DNA of 60,672 nt from positions 1 to 60,672 of the forward strand of contig NZ_JALPNU010000024.1 of the NCBI RefSeq assembly GCF_030851345.1, given 5' to 3'. The number at the start of each line of letters is the position of its first letter. The stretch's first letter is position 1. The notes under the pieces are model-generated. The model had not been told where the DNA came from, made no database searches, and saw only the letters and a program-made list of their open reading frames with translations. Positions 53,835 to 60,672 of this stretch are shown piece by piece. Both the position numbers and the translations under genes were made by a program. This stretch comes from Marinifilum sp. D714 (GTDB taxonomy: Bacteria > Bacteroidota > Bacteroidia > Bacteroidales > Marinifilaceae).

Positions 53835-56171
53835 TTATAGATTGAATGACAATTTTACATTCACGTTTCTACCCGGATTATAAAATCCCAAAGGTTTAAG
53901 ACTCGACAAATGATCTGTATAAGTTTTGTCAAACAAATTGCTTACACCTGCCAATAGTTTTGCATCAAAGCTTCCAATTTTAAAAGAAGTTCCTGTCTGA
54001 ATATTAAACAGATGATAGGCTGCAGTTTTGGTTTCAAACTGAGCAGGATCGTTTTGATCCATAGCATATTTCCATTCAAATTTTATAAAAGGATTCTTAA
54101 ATTGCTTGTTGCCTTTACCAAAGAATTCCAGACTTGTATTCAACTTGTGTTGTGGAATAAATGGCAATCTTCCGCCATCATCTTGCTTACCAATTACCAT
54201 TGAATAGTCGGAATGAATTTTTAGGTAATCTACTGGAACTACATTTATTGCGATTTCACCTCCATACAATTTCGCATCTTGTTGATCGTAGGCATAAACA
54301 AATCCATCTCCTTCAGGTGCAGGTTCGTCAGTTGGTGCAAGGTAAATAAAATCATAAACCTTATTGTAGAAAAGTGAAAAATCGATATTGTGACTACTTG
54401 TATGATAATGCAGACCCAAATCGGTTTCGAAACTTTTTTGAGCATCTAGGTCGGCATTTCCTTCCTCGAACCTGTTACCATGAAGACCATGTTGTGAAAG
54501 TTCAGCCAAATTTGGTACACGGTATCCTGTAGCAAAGTTGGTTCTCATTAATAATGATTCAGAAAGATGAAATGTTGCACCTAAGGAAGCATTCAGGTTA
54601 TCAAACTTACGATTGATATGCACCATTTCCTCTTCTTCATGATGCTCACCTTCTTCCTCATGATGTTCTTCTCCCTCTTCTTCGTGGTGATCACCTTCCT
54701 CTTCATGATGCTCATCTTCTGGTTCTCCGTGGGAGTGTCCACCCGCTTCTTGTTCAGGAACGTAAAGAGATCTGTGATCATATCTAAGTCCCAATTGAAT
54801 ATCGGCTTTGCCAATTTCTTTTTTCAGCAAAGAGAACAAAGAAAAGTCATCAATTTTCGCATCAGGAATAATTCTATTTGGAGCTCCCTGGTTTTTGTTG
54901 GATTGATGCATGCCTTGAATTCCAACCAAGAACTCTGTGTTTTCTCCTGTTGGGAAGTACAACTTACTGTCGTAGGTGAAAGTTTTTAAGTCCATATCCA
55001 CCAATCGGAAATGCTCCGAATTAGGATTACCTTTTAATTGTCGGTTATTGAATTGATATGCTGCATTTACTTCCAACTTGTAATTACCCAGAAATAATCT
55101 GTTTCTCGATGAAATAAGGTGTTGAGTTAAATCCTGAAACCAATAGTGGTTCTTTCGATTGCCTTCACTTACTACCTCTAAAGCTTCACTGTTTGTCATA
55201 CCTAATTTAGGCTGTAGGTAGTCGTAATAAAGTTTAAAGCTACCAAAGTCTTTAATCAAACCTAAACCCAATTGTAAGCCTTCTGAATTGAAACGGGTAT
55301 TTGGTACATAGTCACCATTTCCGTCTTTGTAATCGCGATGAGATTGTTTTGTTGCTCTTAGCATCCAGAACAAACTGTTCGAACTTCCTTTTACGCCAAT
55401 GTTGTGATTCCACCCACTGGATACAGAATGAAATTCAGAAGAAACATCAGCTTGGACTGAATTGGCTGGTGCAGGTTTTTCGCGAAGGATATTAATCACA
55501 CCACCCATTGCATCCGATCCGTAAAGTAATGAGGCAGGACCTTTTATTACTTCGATATGATTTGCTCCTTGTTCATTAACCAAAAATGGATGATCGGTTG
55601 AGAACTGGAAATTTTCTAATCGAACTCCATTGTTTAAGAAAATGATGTTGTTTAAGGATAATCCTCTGATGACAGGAGTACTTACCGCCGGACTTCTTGA
55701 GATTACATCAACACCTGGTATGCTGGATAGCTTTTCTCCAAGCGATGGACTGACCAATTGTTCCAGTTTTTCCTTGTTAAGAACTGAAATTTTAATTGAG
55801 TTTTCGTGCTGAGCAGAAGGAAAACCACCAGAAACGACAATGTCTTGTGTGGTTACTGAGGTAAATTCCAAATCAACATTGAGTTGAGTGTTTTCGGATT
55901 GAATGTTAATGGTTTTGATAATTGATTCGTAACCAACAAAAGAAAACTGAACCGTTAACTTCCCTTGTGGAAGATGTTCCAATACATAAGTACCATCAGA
56001 ATTACTAACTGCACCTTTTTGTAATTCAGGTACAAAAATACTTACTCCAGGTAGGGGAGTGCCATTGTTTTGATCTGTAACAGTCCCACTTAATTTGTTG
56101 TTGCTTATCTCTACTGATGAGAAAGCGTATAAAGGCAATAGTAATAATACTGCCAGAAAATATCTGATCAT
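53835..56171 (-). CDS. TonB-dependent receptor with a His/Glu-rich metal-binding loop
   Basis: ATG at 56171 gives 778 residues with a clear signal peptide (MIRYFLAVLLLLPLYAFSS); longer frames upstream lack one. A carboxypeptidase-like regulatory domain (about 25-105) is followed by the plug (SIPGVDVISRSP, PASLLYGSDAMGGVINI) and the barrel. One loop, about residues 475-520, is a run of HHEEEGE-like repeats with many His and acidic residues. This resembles zinc or copper receptors such as ZnuD. The gene follows the small His-rich protein gene at 56280-56606, so the pair is likely one metal uptake unit (inference). Confidence 0.9.
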   Translation of the reverse strand: MIRYFLAVLLLLPLYAFSSVEISNNKLSGTVTDQNNGTPLPGVSIFVPELQKGAVSNSDGTYVLEHLPQGKLTVQFSFVGYESIIKTINIQSENTQLNVDLEFTSVTTQDIVVSGGFPSAQHENSIKISVLNKEKLEQLVSPSLGEKLSSIPGVDVISRSPAVSTPVIRGLSLNNIIFLNNGVRLENFQFSTDHPFLVNEQGANHIEVIKGPASLLYGSDAMGGVINILREKPAPANSVQADVSSEFHSVSSGWNHNIGVKGSSNSLFWMLRATKQSHRDYKDGNGDYVPNTRFNSEGLQLGLGLIKDFGSFKLYYDYLQPKLGMTNSEALEVVSEGNRKNHYWFQDLTQHLISSRNRLFLGNYKLEVNAAYQFNNRQLKGNPNSEHFRLVDMDLKTFTYDSKLYFPTGENTEFLVGIQGMHQSNKNQGAPNRIIPDAKIDDFSLFSLLKKEIGKADIQLGLRYDHRSLYVPEQEAGGHSHGEPEDEHHEEEGDHHEEEGEEHHEEEGEHHEEEEMVHINRKFDNLNASLGATFHLSESLLMRTNFATGYRVPNLAELSQHGLHGNRFEEGNADLDAQKSFETDLGLHYHTSSHNIDFSLFYNKVYDFIYLAPTDEPAPEGDGFVYAYDQQDAKLYGGEIAINVVPVDYLKIHSDYSMVIGKQDDGGRLPFIPQHKLNTSLEFFGKGNKQFKNPFIKFEWKYAMDQNDPAQFETKTAAYHLFNIQTGTSFKIGSFDAKLLAGVSNLFDKTYTDHLSSLKPLGFYNPGRNVNVKLSFNL

Positions 56172-56279
56172 AATTTGAAAAGAGTTTTTTGATTTGGTAA
56201 AACACAAATACAAGTCGATAAGTGATATCAACATAGATTCACTTCAAATGCATAATTTAAGACTTGTTTTTTAAGGCAT

Positions 56280-56606
56280 TTATATTTCAAAAAACTCAGG
56301 AGGAGCACGTAAGCTAAAATCAAATCTCGGAGGAGTTTGAATTTTAATGGTTTGTTTTGCTTTGTGGGATATCAGTTCAATACTACTAACAGCAGGTATA
56401 TGAACCATATCAGTAGAATCAAAATAGAAGTAGTCGAAATCCTGAATAGCACAAATGTCAGCTACATCAGGTGTGTGATTTGTACAAGAATGACAATGAT
56501 GCTCGTGATTAGGGAACATCATGTGCTGGGCTTTAATTACAATTGGCAGAACAAATGCCATTGCAAGTAAAAAACCAAGAATTCTATGTCTACTATTTAG
56601 ATTCAT
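56280..56606 (-). CDS. small exported His-rich protein, DUF2946-like
   Basis: The 108-residue protein has a signal peptide (about 1-26, ending IVIKA-QH), a His/Cys cluster HEHHCHSC soon after, and a C-terminal RAPPEF. The layout (signal peptide, HxxC motif, RAPP tail) recalls DUF2946-type proteins found beside metal TonB receptors, but the match is by eye only. It precedes the TonB receptor by 108 bases and has a canonical promoter that leaves an almost leaderless mRNA. Confidence 0.65.
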   Translation of the reverse strand: MNLNSRHRILGFLLAMAFVLPIVIKAQHMMFPNHEHHCHSCTNHTPDVADICAIQDFDYFYFDSTDMVHIPAVSSIELISHKAKQTIKIQTPPRFDFSLRAPPEFFEI

Positions 56607-56612
56607 TTAAAA

Positions 56613-56642
56613 CAAATCTATTCAAAAAAATGGAAGGCACAA
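56613..56642 (-). promoter_or_regulatory. Bacteroidota-type promoter of the small His-rich protein/TonB receptor pair
   Basis: On the minus strand TTG (56642-56640), a 19-bp spacer and TAGATTTG (56620-56613) fit the consensus exactly. The predicted start near 56609 leaves only about 3 bases before the ATG at 56606, so the mRNA may be leaderless. Confidence 0.6.
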
Positions 56643-56680
56643 AAAAAGCCGTTGAGTTATTCAACAGCTTCTTTTGATCA
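56640..56680 (-). terminator. terminator of the SRPBCC gene
   Basis: GCCGTTGA pairs with TCAACAGC with one mismatch; on the minus strand a run of T (the A-run at 56640-56647) follows the stem. It overlaps the promoter of the next gene. Confidence 0.55.
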
Positions 56681-56689
56681 AGTTTGATC

Positions 56690-57187
56690 TTATTCCATAT
56701 TCTGAAGTGCACTGAAAGGAATTTGCGTCAATCCTTCTGCCAATTGATTGATGCCTTTTTCCAATTTCTTTTTCAGCATCATTTTCATCATAGCATTTAA
56801 TTCAGCATGCACGGTTAGTCGCACTCTAGTGTCGTAAGGGCCCTTATCAATTAGTTGAATCCATAAATAAAATTCGAATGGACTTCTTCCGTATCCAGTT
56901 AATTTTAAGGTTTTATTTTCTTCTTTCTCGACAAATTGTAATCCAGCTTCACCGAATCCTTTAATCACAAATGTACAGTTGTCTTCAGTTGCTTCCCAAT
57001 GTTCGATGTGTTCTTTAATGTTCATCTTCTTTTTGGTTTGAGCTTCAATTTGCTCTTGCACCTGAGGATTTTCTGCAGCCAGTTCAAAAACTTTGGCAAT
57101 TTTTCTAAAATCTGATAAGAAACCATAAACATCGCCTACCAGATGTGGAATCTTATGTACTTCACTTACAATTTTTGTTGTCGACAT
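56690..57187 (-). CDS. SRPBCC-fold protein of unknown role
   Basis: The 165-residue cytosolic protein has the alternating strand pattern and C-terminal long helix of START/SRPBCC domains, with VHKIPHLVGDVYGFLSDF at the N-terminus and LTVHAELNAMMKMMLKKKLEKGINQLAEGL at the end (shown here only as family-type segments). Such domains bind hydrophobic ligands. It lies downstream of pyrE but after a terminator-like hairpin. Confidence 0.65.
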   Translation of the reverse strand: MSTTKIVSEVHKIPHLVGDVYGFLSDFRKIAKVFELAAENPQVQEQIEAQTKKKMNIKEHIEHWEATEDNCTFVIKGFGEAGLQFVEKEENKTLKLTGYGRSPFEFYLWIQLIDKGPYDTRVRLTVHAELNAMMKMMLKKKLEKGINQLAEGLTQIPFSALQNME

Positions 57188-57209
57188 TAGCCTTCGTATT
57201 AAGAATACA

Positions 57210-57240
57210 AAAGAGGGTACTCCATAGGAATACTCTCTTT
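57210..57240 (-). terminator. terminator of pyrE
   Basis: AAAGAGGGTACTCC (57210-57223) pairs with GGAATACTCTCTTT (57227-57240), with one wobble and one mismatch and a 3-nt loop. On the minus strand it is followed by TTGTATTC. Confidence 0.65.
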
Positions 57241-57273
57241 TCTAAAATTATTTTTTTATCGGAAAACCAGTGA

Positions 57274-57906
57274 TTAAACTCCCCAGCTTGCCGGATCTTT
57301 TCTCCATTCTTTCAATTGATCAACATCTTCAGCTTTAATGTATCCAATTTCTTGAGCACGATCAATCATGATATTGTAATCACTTAAAGTATCAAGCTTA
57401 CAGTTGTTTTCAGTAAAATTATCAACTGCTTTTTGGAAGCCATAAGTAAAAATAGCTACCATACCTAATACTTCGCAACCAGCTTCTCTTAAAGCCTGAA
57501 CCGCTTTTAAGCTACTACCGCCAGTCGAAATTAAATCTTCGATAACTACAACTTTTTGTCCTGGCTTAATTTCACCTTCAATTAAGTTGGTCATTCCGTG
57601 AGCTTTTGCCGATGAACGAATGTAAACCATTGGCTTGTTCATTTCTTCAGCAACTAAAGCTCCCTGAGCAATAGCACCTGTTGCTACACCTGCAATTACT
57701 TCAACTTCAGGATATTTTTCCATTACAACTTCAGCAAAAGCTTTCTTAATATAGGTTCTAACCTCTGGGTAAGAAAGGGTTTTACGGTTGTCACAATAAA
57801 TAGGAGATTTCCATCCCGATGCCCAGGTAAATGGGTTTGTTGGTTCTAGTTTAATTGCCTTAATTTGTAGCAAATATTCAGCGACTTGTTTAGCAGTATT
57901 TTGCAT
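57274..57906 (-). CDS. pyrE: orotate phosphoribosyltransferase
   Basis: The 210-residue protein has the PRPP-binding motif KVVVIEDLISTGGSS and the N-terminal FTWASGWKSPIYCDNR, both typical of PyrE. It makes orotidine 5'-phosphate from orotate and PRPP in pyrimidine synthesis. It is divergent from the Nudix gene. Confidence 0.96.
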   Translation of the reverse strand: MQNTAKQVAEYLLQIKAIKLEPTNPFTWASGWKSPIYCDNRKTLSYPEVRTYIKKAFAEVVMEKYPEVEVIAGVATGAIAQGALVAEEMNKPMVYIRSSAKAHGMTNLIEGEIKPGQKVVVIEDLISTGGSSLKAVQALREAGCEVLGMVAIFTYGFQKAVDNFTENNCKLDTLSDYNIMIDRAQEIGYIKAEDVDQLKEWRKDPASWGV

Positions 57907-57999
57907 ACTTTCTCTGGATTTATGGATTGTTATATGAATTCAAAATACGGAAATTCAAATCATTATGTTTTTCCGATGTGTATTTAAAATCTACCGCAA

Positions 58000-58593
58000 A
58001 TGTATAAAGTATTTTTTAAAGATCGATTGATTTTTTTAGGCGATAAAAACGAAAGTGTAAATTTTGAGGGAATGGTTTATGCATGGACGGAAGAAGAATC
58101 TCTGGAAGGATTAATTCATCAGTTTGATGAGGAAGAACACAGAGAGCAAATTTTTGTGGTTGCCGACGATCTTGAAGCGCTTTTTGCTCACTTTAAATCG
58201 TGCTTTAAATATATCGAAGCCGCAGGTGGAAAGGTATACAATTTGAACGATGAGATTTTAGCCATTTACCGATTGGACAAATGGGATCTGCCAAAGGGAA
58301 AAGTGGAGAAGGGTGAAGCAATTCCGGAAGCAGCCATTCGAGAGGTGGAAGAGGAGTGCGGAATTTCAGGAGTCGTGATCGAAAAGGAACTCAATTCAAC
58401 CTATCATACCTACTGGATGAAAGGCAAATTTGTTTTAAAACGCACCTACTGGTATCAAATGACTTATTCAGGTTGTGAAGAATTGGTTCCTCAAGCCGAG
58501 GAGGACATTCAGGAAGTAAAATGGTTGGCCCAGGATAACTTGGAAGCATTTATAACCAATACTTATGCTTCTATATTGGAAGTGATCGGATAA
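58000..58593 (+). CDS. Nudix hydrolase
   Basis: The 197-residue protein has the Nudix box GKVEKGEAIPEAAIREVEEECGI (23 positions, with the G-x5-E-x7-REUXEEXGU pattern intact) at about residues 106-128. An N-terminal domain of about 80 residues precedes it. The substrate is not predictable. The next gene starts 17 bases after its stop. Confidence 0.88.
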   Translation: MYKVFFKDRLIFLGDKNESVNFEGMVYAWTEEESLEGLIHQFDEEEHREQIFVVADDLEALFAHFKSCFKYIEAAGGKVYNLNDEILAIYRLDKWDLPKGKVEKGEAIPEAAIREVEEECGISGVVIEKELNSTYHTYWMKGKFVLKRTYWYQMTYSGCEELVPQAEEDIQEVKWLAQDNLEAFITNTYASILEVIG

Positions 58594-58610
58594 TTTATAA
58601 AAATTGAAGA

Positions 58611-59111
58611 ATGCTTGATTGGAGAATTTTGGATTGGAAAAAGAAGCTCAATAAAAAGAGCAATACCGAATTGCTTGATTTATTTAAGGAGAGCAATAGA
58701 ATTAATATCGATCCACAGATATATGCGGGTAATTTACTATTTGAAAGAGGATACAATCCTGCAGAACTGCTAAGAATAAAGAATGACCTTAAAGATGCTA
58801 TAGAAGCTGCATTTGAGAAAATGCATGGAAAAAGTCATTTAGAGATTGTTAGGGAAAATGTGATAAGAGAATTGTTTTATTGCACAATGTTGGCTGTTTT
58901 TCTCACATTGGGTTACAGCAGACAAGGCTTTATTAAGTTTGATGATTTATTTGAGAGTAATATTATAGTATATGTGGTTTTGGTTTGTATTTCCTTCCTT
59001 CGTATGCTTTTTATCAAAAGAAGTAATCAAAAAGCAATTCAGAAATATCAAAAATCCTTTCAGGAAAAGCAGGAATTAATTTCTAGGATTGATAGGGAAT
59101 TGAAGTTTTAA
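58611..59111 (+). CDS. hypothetical membrane protein
   Basis: The 166-residue protein has a charged N-terminal half with a helix-rich pattern (NTELLDLFKESNRINIDPQ), two membrane helices (about 88-104 and 121-138) and a basic Lys/Gln-rich tail. I recognise no family. It is likely co-transcribed with the Nudix gene. Confidence 0.6.
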   Translation: MLDWRILDWKKKLNKKSNTELLDLFKESNRINIDPQIYAGNLLFERGYNPAELLRIKNDLKDAIEAAFEKMHGKSHLEIVRENVIRELFYCTMLAVFLTLGYSRQGFIKFDDLFESNIIVYVVLVCISFLRMLFIKRSNQKAIQKYQKSFQEKQELISRIDRELKF

Positions 59112-59131
59112 TGAAGATGTTTAATGTTGAA

Positions 59132-59166
59132 AGAGGCTGCCCAAAAAGTTAAATTAAACAGCCCCT
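59132..59166 (-). terminator. possible terminator of the lipoprotein gene
   Basis: AGAGGCTG (59132-59139) pairs with CAGCCCCT (59159-59166), allowing one G-T pair on the minus strand. It lies just after the minus-strand stop at 59179. Confidence 0.4.
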
Positions 59167-59178
59167 ATTGATGCAAAA

Positions 59179-59961
59179 TTACTCTATCCAAGTAGCCTTA
59201 CTTTCCAAAATAATCCATTTGTTATTCTTTTTCTTTAAGATTGCTTCTCCTCCCTGACATCCAACTATAAAATCAACTTTGGCTCTATCAATATTCTCAT
59301 TAAAACTAATAAGTCTAATGTATGGAGCAGATATAATATTCCAATGTTTAAGATTCGAATCTAAATCAATAGGAAAATACTTTTCGATTCGTTTAATTTT
59401 TAAGTCATCATTCGAAAGTGTAGCATTTGGGTTAACCTCTTGAATTGTTTCATTATCATCTTTTTTACCTAGCTTATTTAGAAAAGTATTATAGATTTCC
59501 TGATGAATTGAGCTAGTGTATAATATGGATGATTTTGGCAAATCAGTGGGAGGTCTAAAGTTCGTAATGGTATCAACATTACTTCCATCTATGTAAAATT
59601 TAATGGTGTTTTGGATTACATAGTAGTTTTGAGGACCGCTATAATCCTTTTGCCAAGAACCTAATTCATCTATGTCCTTTGGTTGGTAAATAGCCTTAAA
59701 GATTGCGAAAATCGACTTGCTTACTTCATTCTGATTTATAAAATCAACACCATTAGGTTGAAATTTTCGGTTCCAATCAACAAGAAACTTTGTATACAAG
59801 GATTCATTATTTTTAGAAAGACTTTTTGCCAACTGAGAGTATAGAGAATCTCTTATTACAACAGGAGTATGTTGTTCAGGATCTATTTTTAACGGTACTT
59901 TCTCTTTACAAGATATAGATGTAAATAAGAAGAAAATTATTATATACGTTTTATTTTTCAC
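59179..59961 (-). CDS. lipoprotein of unknown function
   Basis: The 260-residue protein starts with GTG at 59961 and has a lipobox TSISC at residues 14-18, so it is lipid-anchored. The body is rich in Lys, Asn and Asp; no family was recognised. Its start overlaps the end of the upstream zincin-like gene by 11 bases, so the two are translationally coupled. It could be a partner or immunity protein for that gene, but nothing in its sequence proves it. Confidence 0.65.
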   Translation of the reverse strand: MKNKTYIIIFFLFTSISCKEKVPLKIDPEQHTPVVIRDSLYSQLAKSLSKNNESLYTKFLVDWNRKFQPNGVDFINQNEVSKSIFAIFKAIYQPKDIDELGSWQKDYSGPQNYYVIQNTIKFYIDGSNVDTITNFRPPTDLPKSSILYTSSIHQEIYNTFLNKLGKKDDNETIQEVNPNATLSNDDLKIKRIEKYFPIDLDSNLKHWNIISAPYIRLISFNENIDRAKVDFIVGCQGGEAILKKKNNKWIILESKATWIE

Positions 59962-60672
59962 AGTTCAGATTCCTTTCTCTAATAAAATCTATAGTATTTT
60001 GAATTTTTTGCTTTTCTTTTATTGGCAAACTCATATGTAATCCAGCCCAAGATAAATTGATATAATATGACATGTCTAAAGATCTTCCATTTAATCTATC
60101 AAATTCTTTTAGTGCATTTGCCATTATTGGTATATAATGATCTTTCATTAATTTATGGTGATCTGTTTCAGCAATACCCTTATTGTATTTAATATATGAA
60201 TAATATCTTGAGATAAAGTTATCTCCACTGACATATTGTTTTCTCCATAAATGAGCATGTATCATTTCATGTATAATTGTTCTGTATATTTCAATTGGAG
60301 CTTTATTATTAAGATTGTCTTGATTAATCTTGATAAGATATCCTCCCTCTTCTTTGTTTGTTGTTCCATTAGCTACCTTACCATTTTCGCCAACTAAATT
60401 AGAGGCAACTTCTATTTTAATATCTTGTGGATTATAACTAACTCCAGAGAAACTTGCAAAAACAGAAGTGATTAATGAATTGTTATGGTTAACTGAGATG
60501 TTGTTTATTTTACTCCAAATACAATTTAGTTTTTCATTCTCAAGAAATTCTTGAGATGTATTCACAGGCGGAGCAGGAGATGGGCTACCGCTACTACCAC
60601 CACCAAGAGGATTGGAAATGTCACCAATAAAAGGCTCATGTCCACCGTCCGATTCGCGAGGATCATCAAATG
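59951..60672 (-). CDS. C-terminal part of a large protein with an HExxH zincin-like domain (partial)
   Basis: The frame is open to the window edge (35 further codons beyond the GTG at 60565) and encodes a flexible Asp/Gly/Pro/Ser-rich linker (NPLGGGSSGSPSPAPP), so the gene starts beyond the window. The visible C-terminal domain, about 205 residues, has the SprT-like zinc motif HEMIH (RTIIHEMIHAHLW) and later a HHKLMKDHYIPIM stretch. Such domains end many large surface or polymorphic-toxin-type proteins of Bacteroidota. The function is open. The lipoprotein gene overlaps its end. Confidence 0.75.
   Translation of the reverse strand, partial: FDDPRESDGGHEPFIGDISNPLGGGSSGSPSPAPPVNTSQEFLENEKLNCIWSKINNISVNHNNSLITSVFASFSGVSYNPQDIKIEVASNLVGENGKVANGTTNKEEGGYLIKINQDNLNNKAPIEIYRTIIHEMIHAHLWRKQYVSGDNFISRYYSYIKYNKGIAETDHHKLMKDHYIPIMANALKEFDRLNGRSLDMSYYINLSWAGLHMSLPIKEKQKIQNTIDFIRERNLNCEK

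Noticed and set aside
54600-54760. Reading frames in both strands across the His/Glu-rich repeat, and a possible CRISPR-like repeat
   Set aside because: They are shadows of low-complexity coding repeats (CAT/GAA-type codons) in the TonB receptor; units are contiguous with no spacers.
56172-56234. N-terminal extension of the TonB receptor
   Set aside because: The extension would bury the signal peptide; MIRYFLAVLLLL from the ATG at 56171 is a normal start.

Overview
The window is an AT-rich chromosomal segment of a Bacteroidota bacterium, most likely a marine Bacteroidales/Marinilabiliales-type organism (inference). Supporting signs are a fused CcoN-CcoO cbb3 oxidase, an alternative complex III (ActABCDEF type) joined to a caa3 oxidase, a DUF4492 gene ahead of cydAB, a PorV/PorQ-family protein, a fused DAHP synthase-chorismate mutase, a TonB receptor with an N-terminal carboxypeptidase-like domain, and several promoters of the Bacteroidota type (TTG, 19 bp, TAnnTTTG).

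Layout. 1-312: edge of a minus-strand gene and a gene-free stretch. 313-8833 (minus): cbb3 oxidase cluster ccoI-ccoS-ccoNO-ccoQ-ccoP-ccoG-ccoH-tauE-like. 8996-12254 (minus): a three-gene module of periplasmic ferredoxin, NrfD/ActC-like membrane protein and membrane-anchored cytochrome c, with no molybdoenzyme, directly upstream of the cbb3 genes. 12900-15944 (plus): DUF4492, cydA, cydB and a 36-residue membrane protein. 16045-33460: mixed housekeeping genes (DAHP synthase/chorismate mutase, DUF3857 protein, CPBP protease, PssA, PorV-like protein, MscL, two tandem tRNA-His genes, AlkD-like protein, BI-1 protein, GNAT-like protein, L31, GlmU-like protein, Lon, AI-2E-type permease, a degenerate epimerase, an AIM24-family protein).

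33852-41734 (plus): alternative complex III in the order actA-B-C-D-F-E. 41801-47410 (minus): sco-ctaD-ctaE-subunit IV-ctaC-cyoE-HMA protein, a caa3-type A2 oxidase facing ACIII. 47636-59111: lipoprotein cytochrome c, SEC-C protein, SDR, CdsA, FtsH, RsfS, BirA, a His-rich-loop TonB receptor with a small His-rich partner, an SRPBCC protein, PyrE, a Nudix hydrolase and a small membrane protein. 59179-60672 (minus): a lipoprotein overlapping the end of a large gene that leaves the window and ends in an HExxH zincin-like domain.

How it works together: the window carries three terminal oxidases (cbb3, bd, caa3) and two candidate quinol:cytochrome c oxidoreductases (complete ACIII next to caa3; the NrfD-ferredoxin-cytochrome module next to cbb3). 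The ActC-like subunits and ferredoxins of the two modules are visibly related, so the smaller module looks like a reduced ACIII relative serving the high-affinity oxidase. That is the strongest candidate for something unusual here. Functions come from motif reading only; no searches were run.
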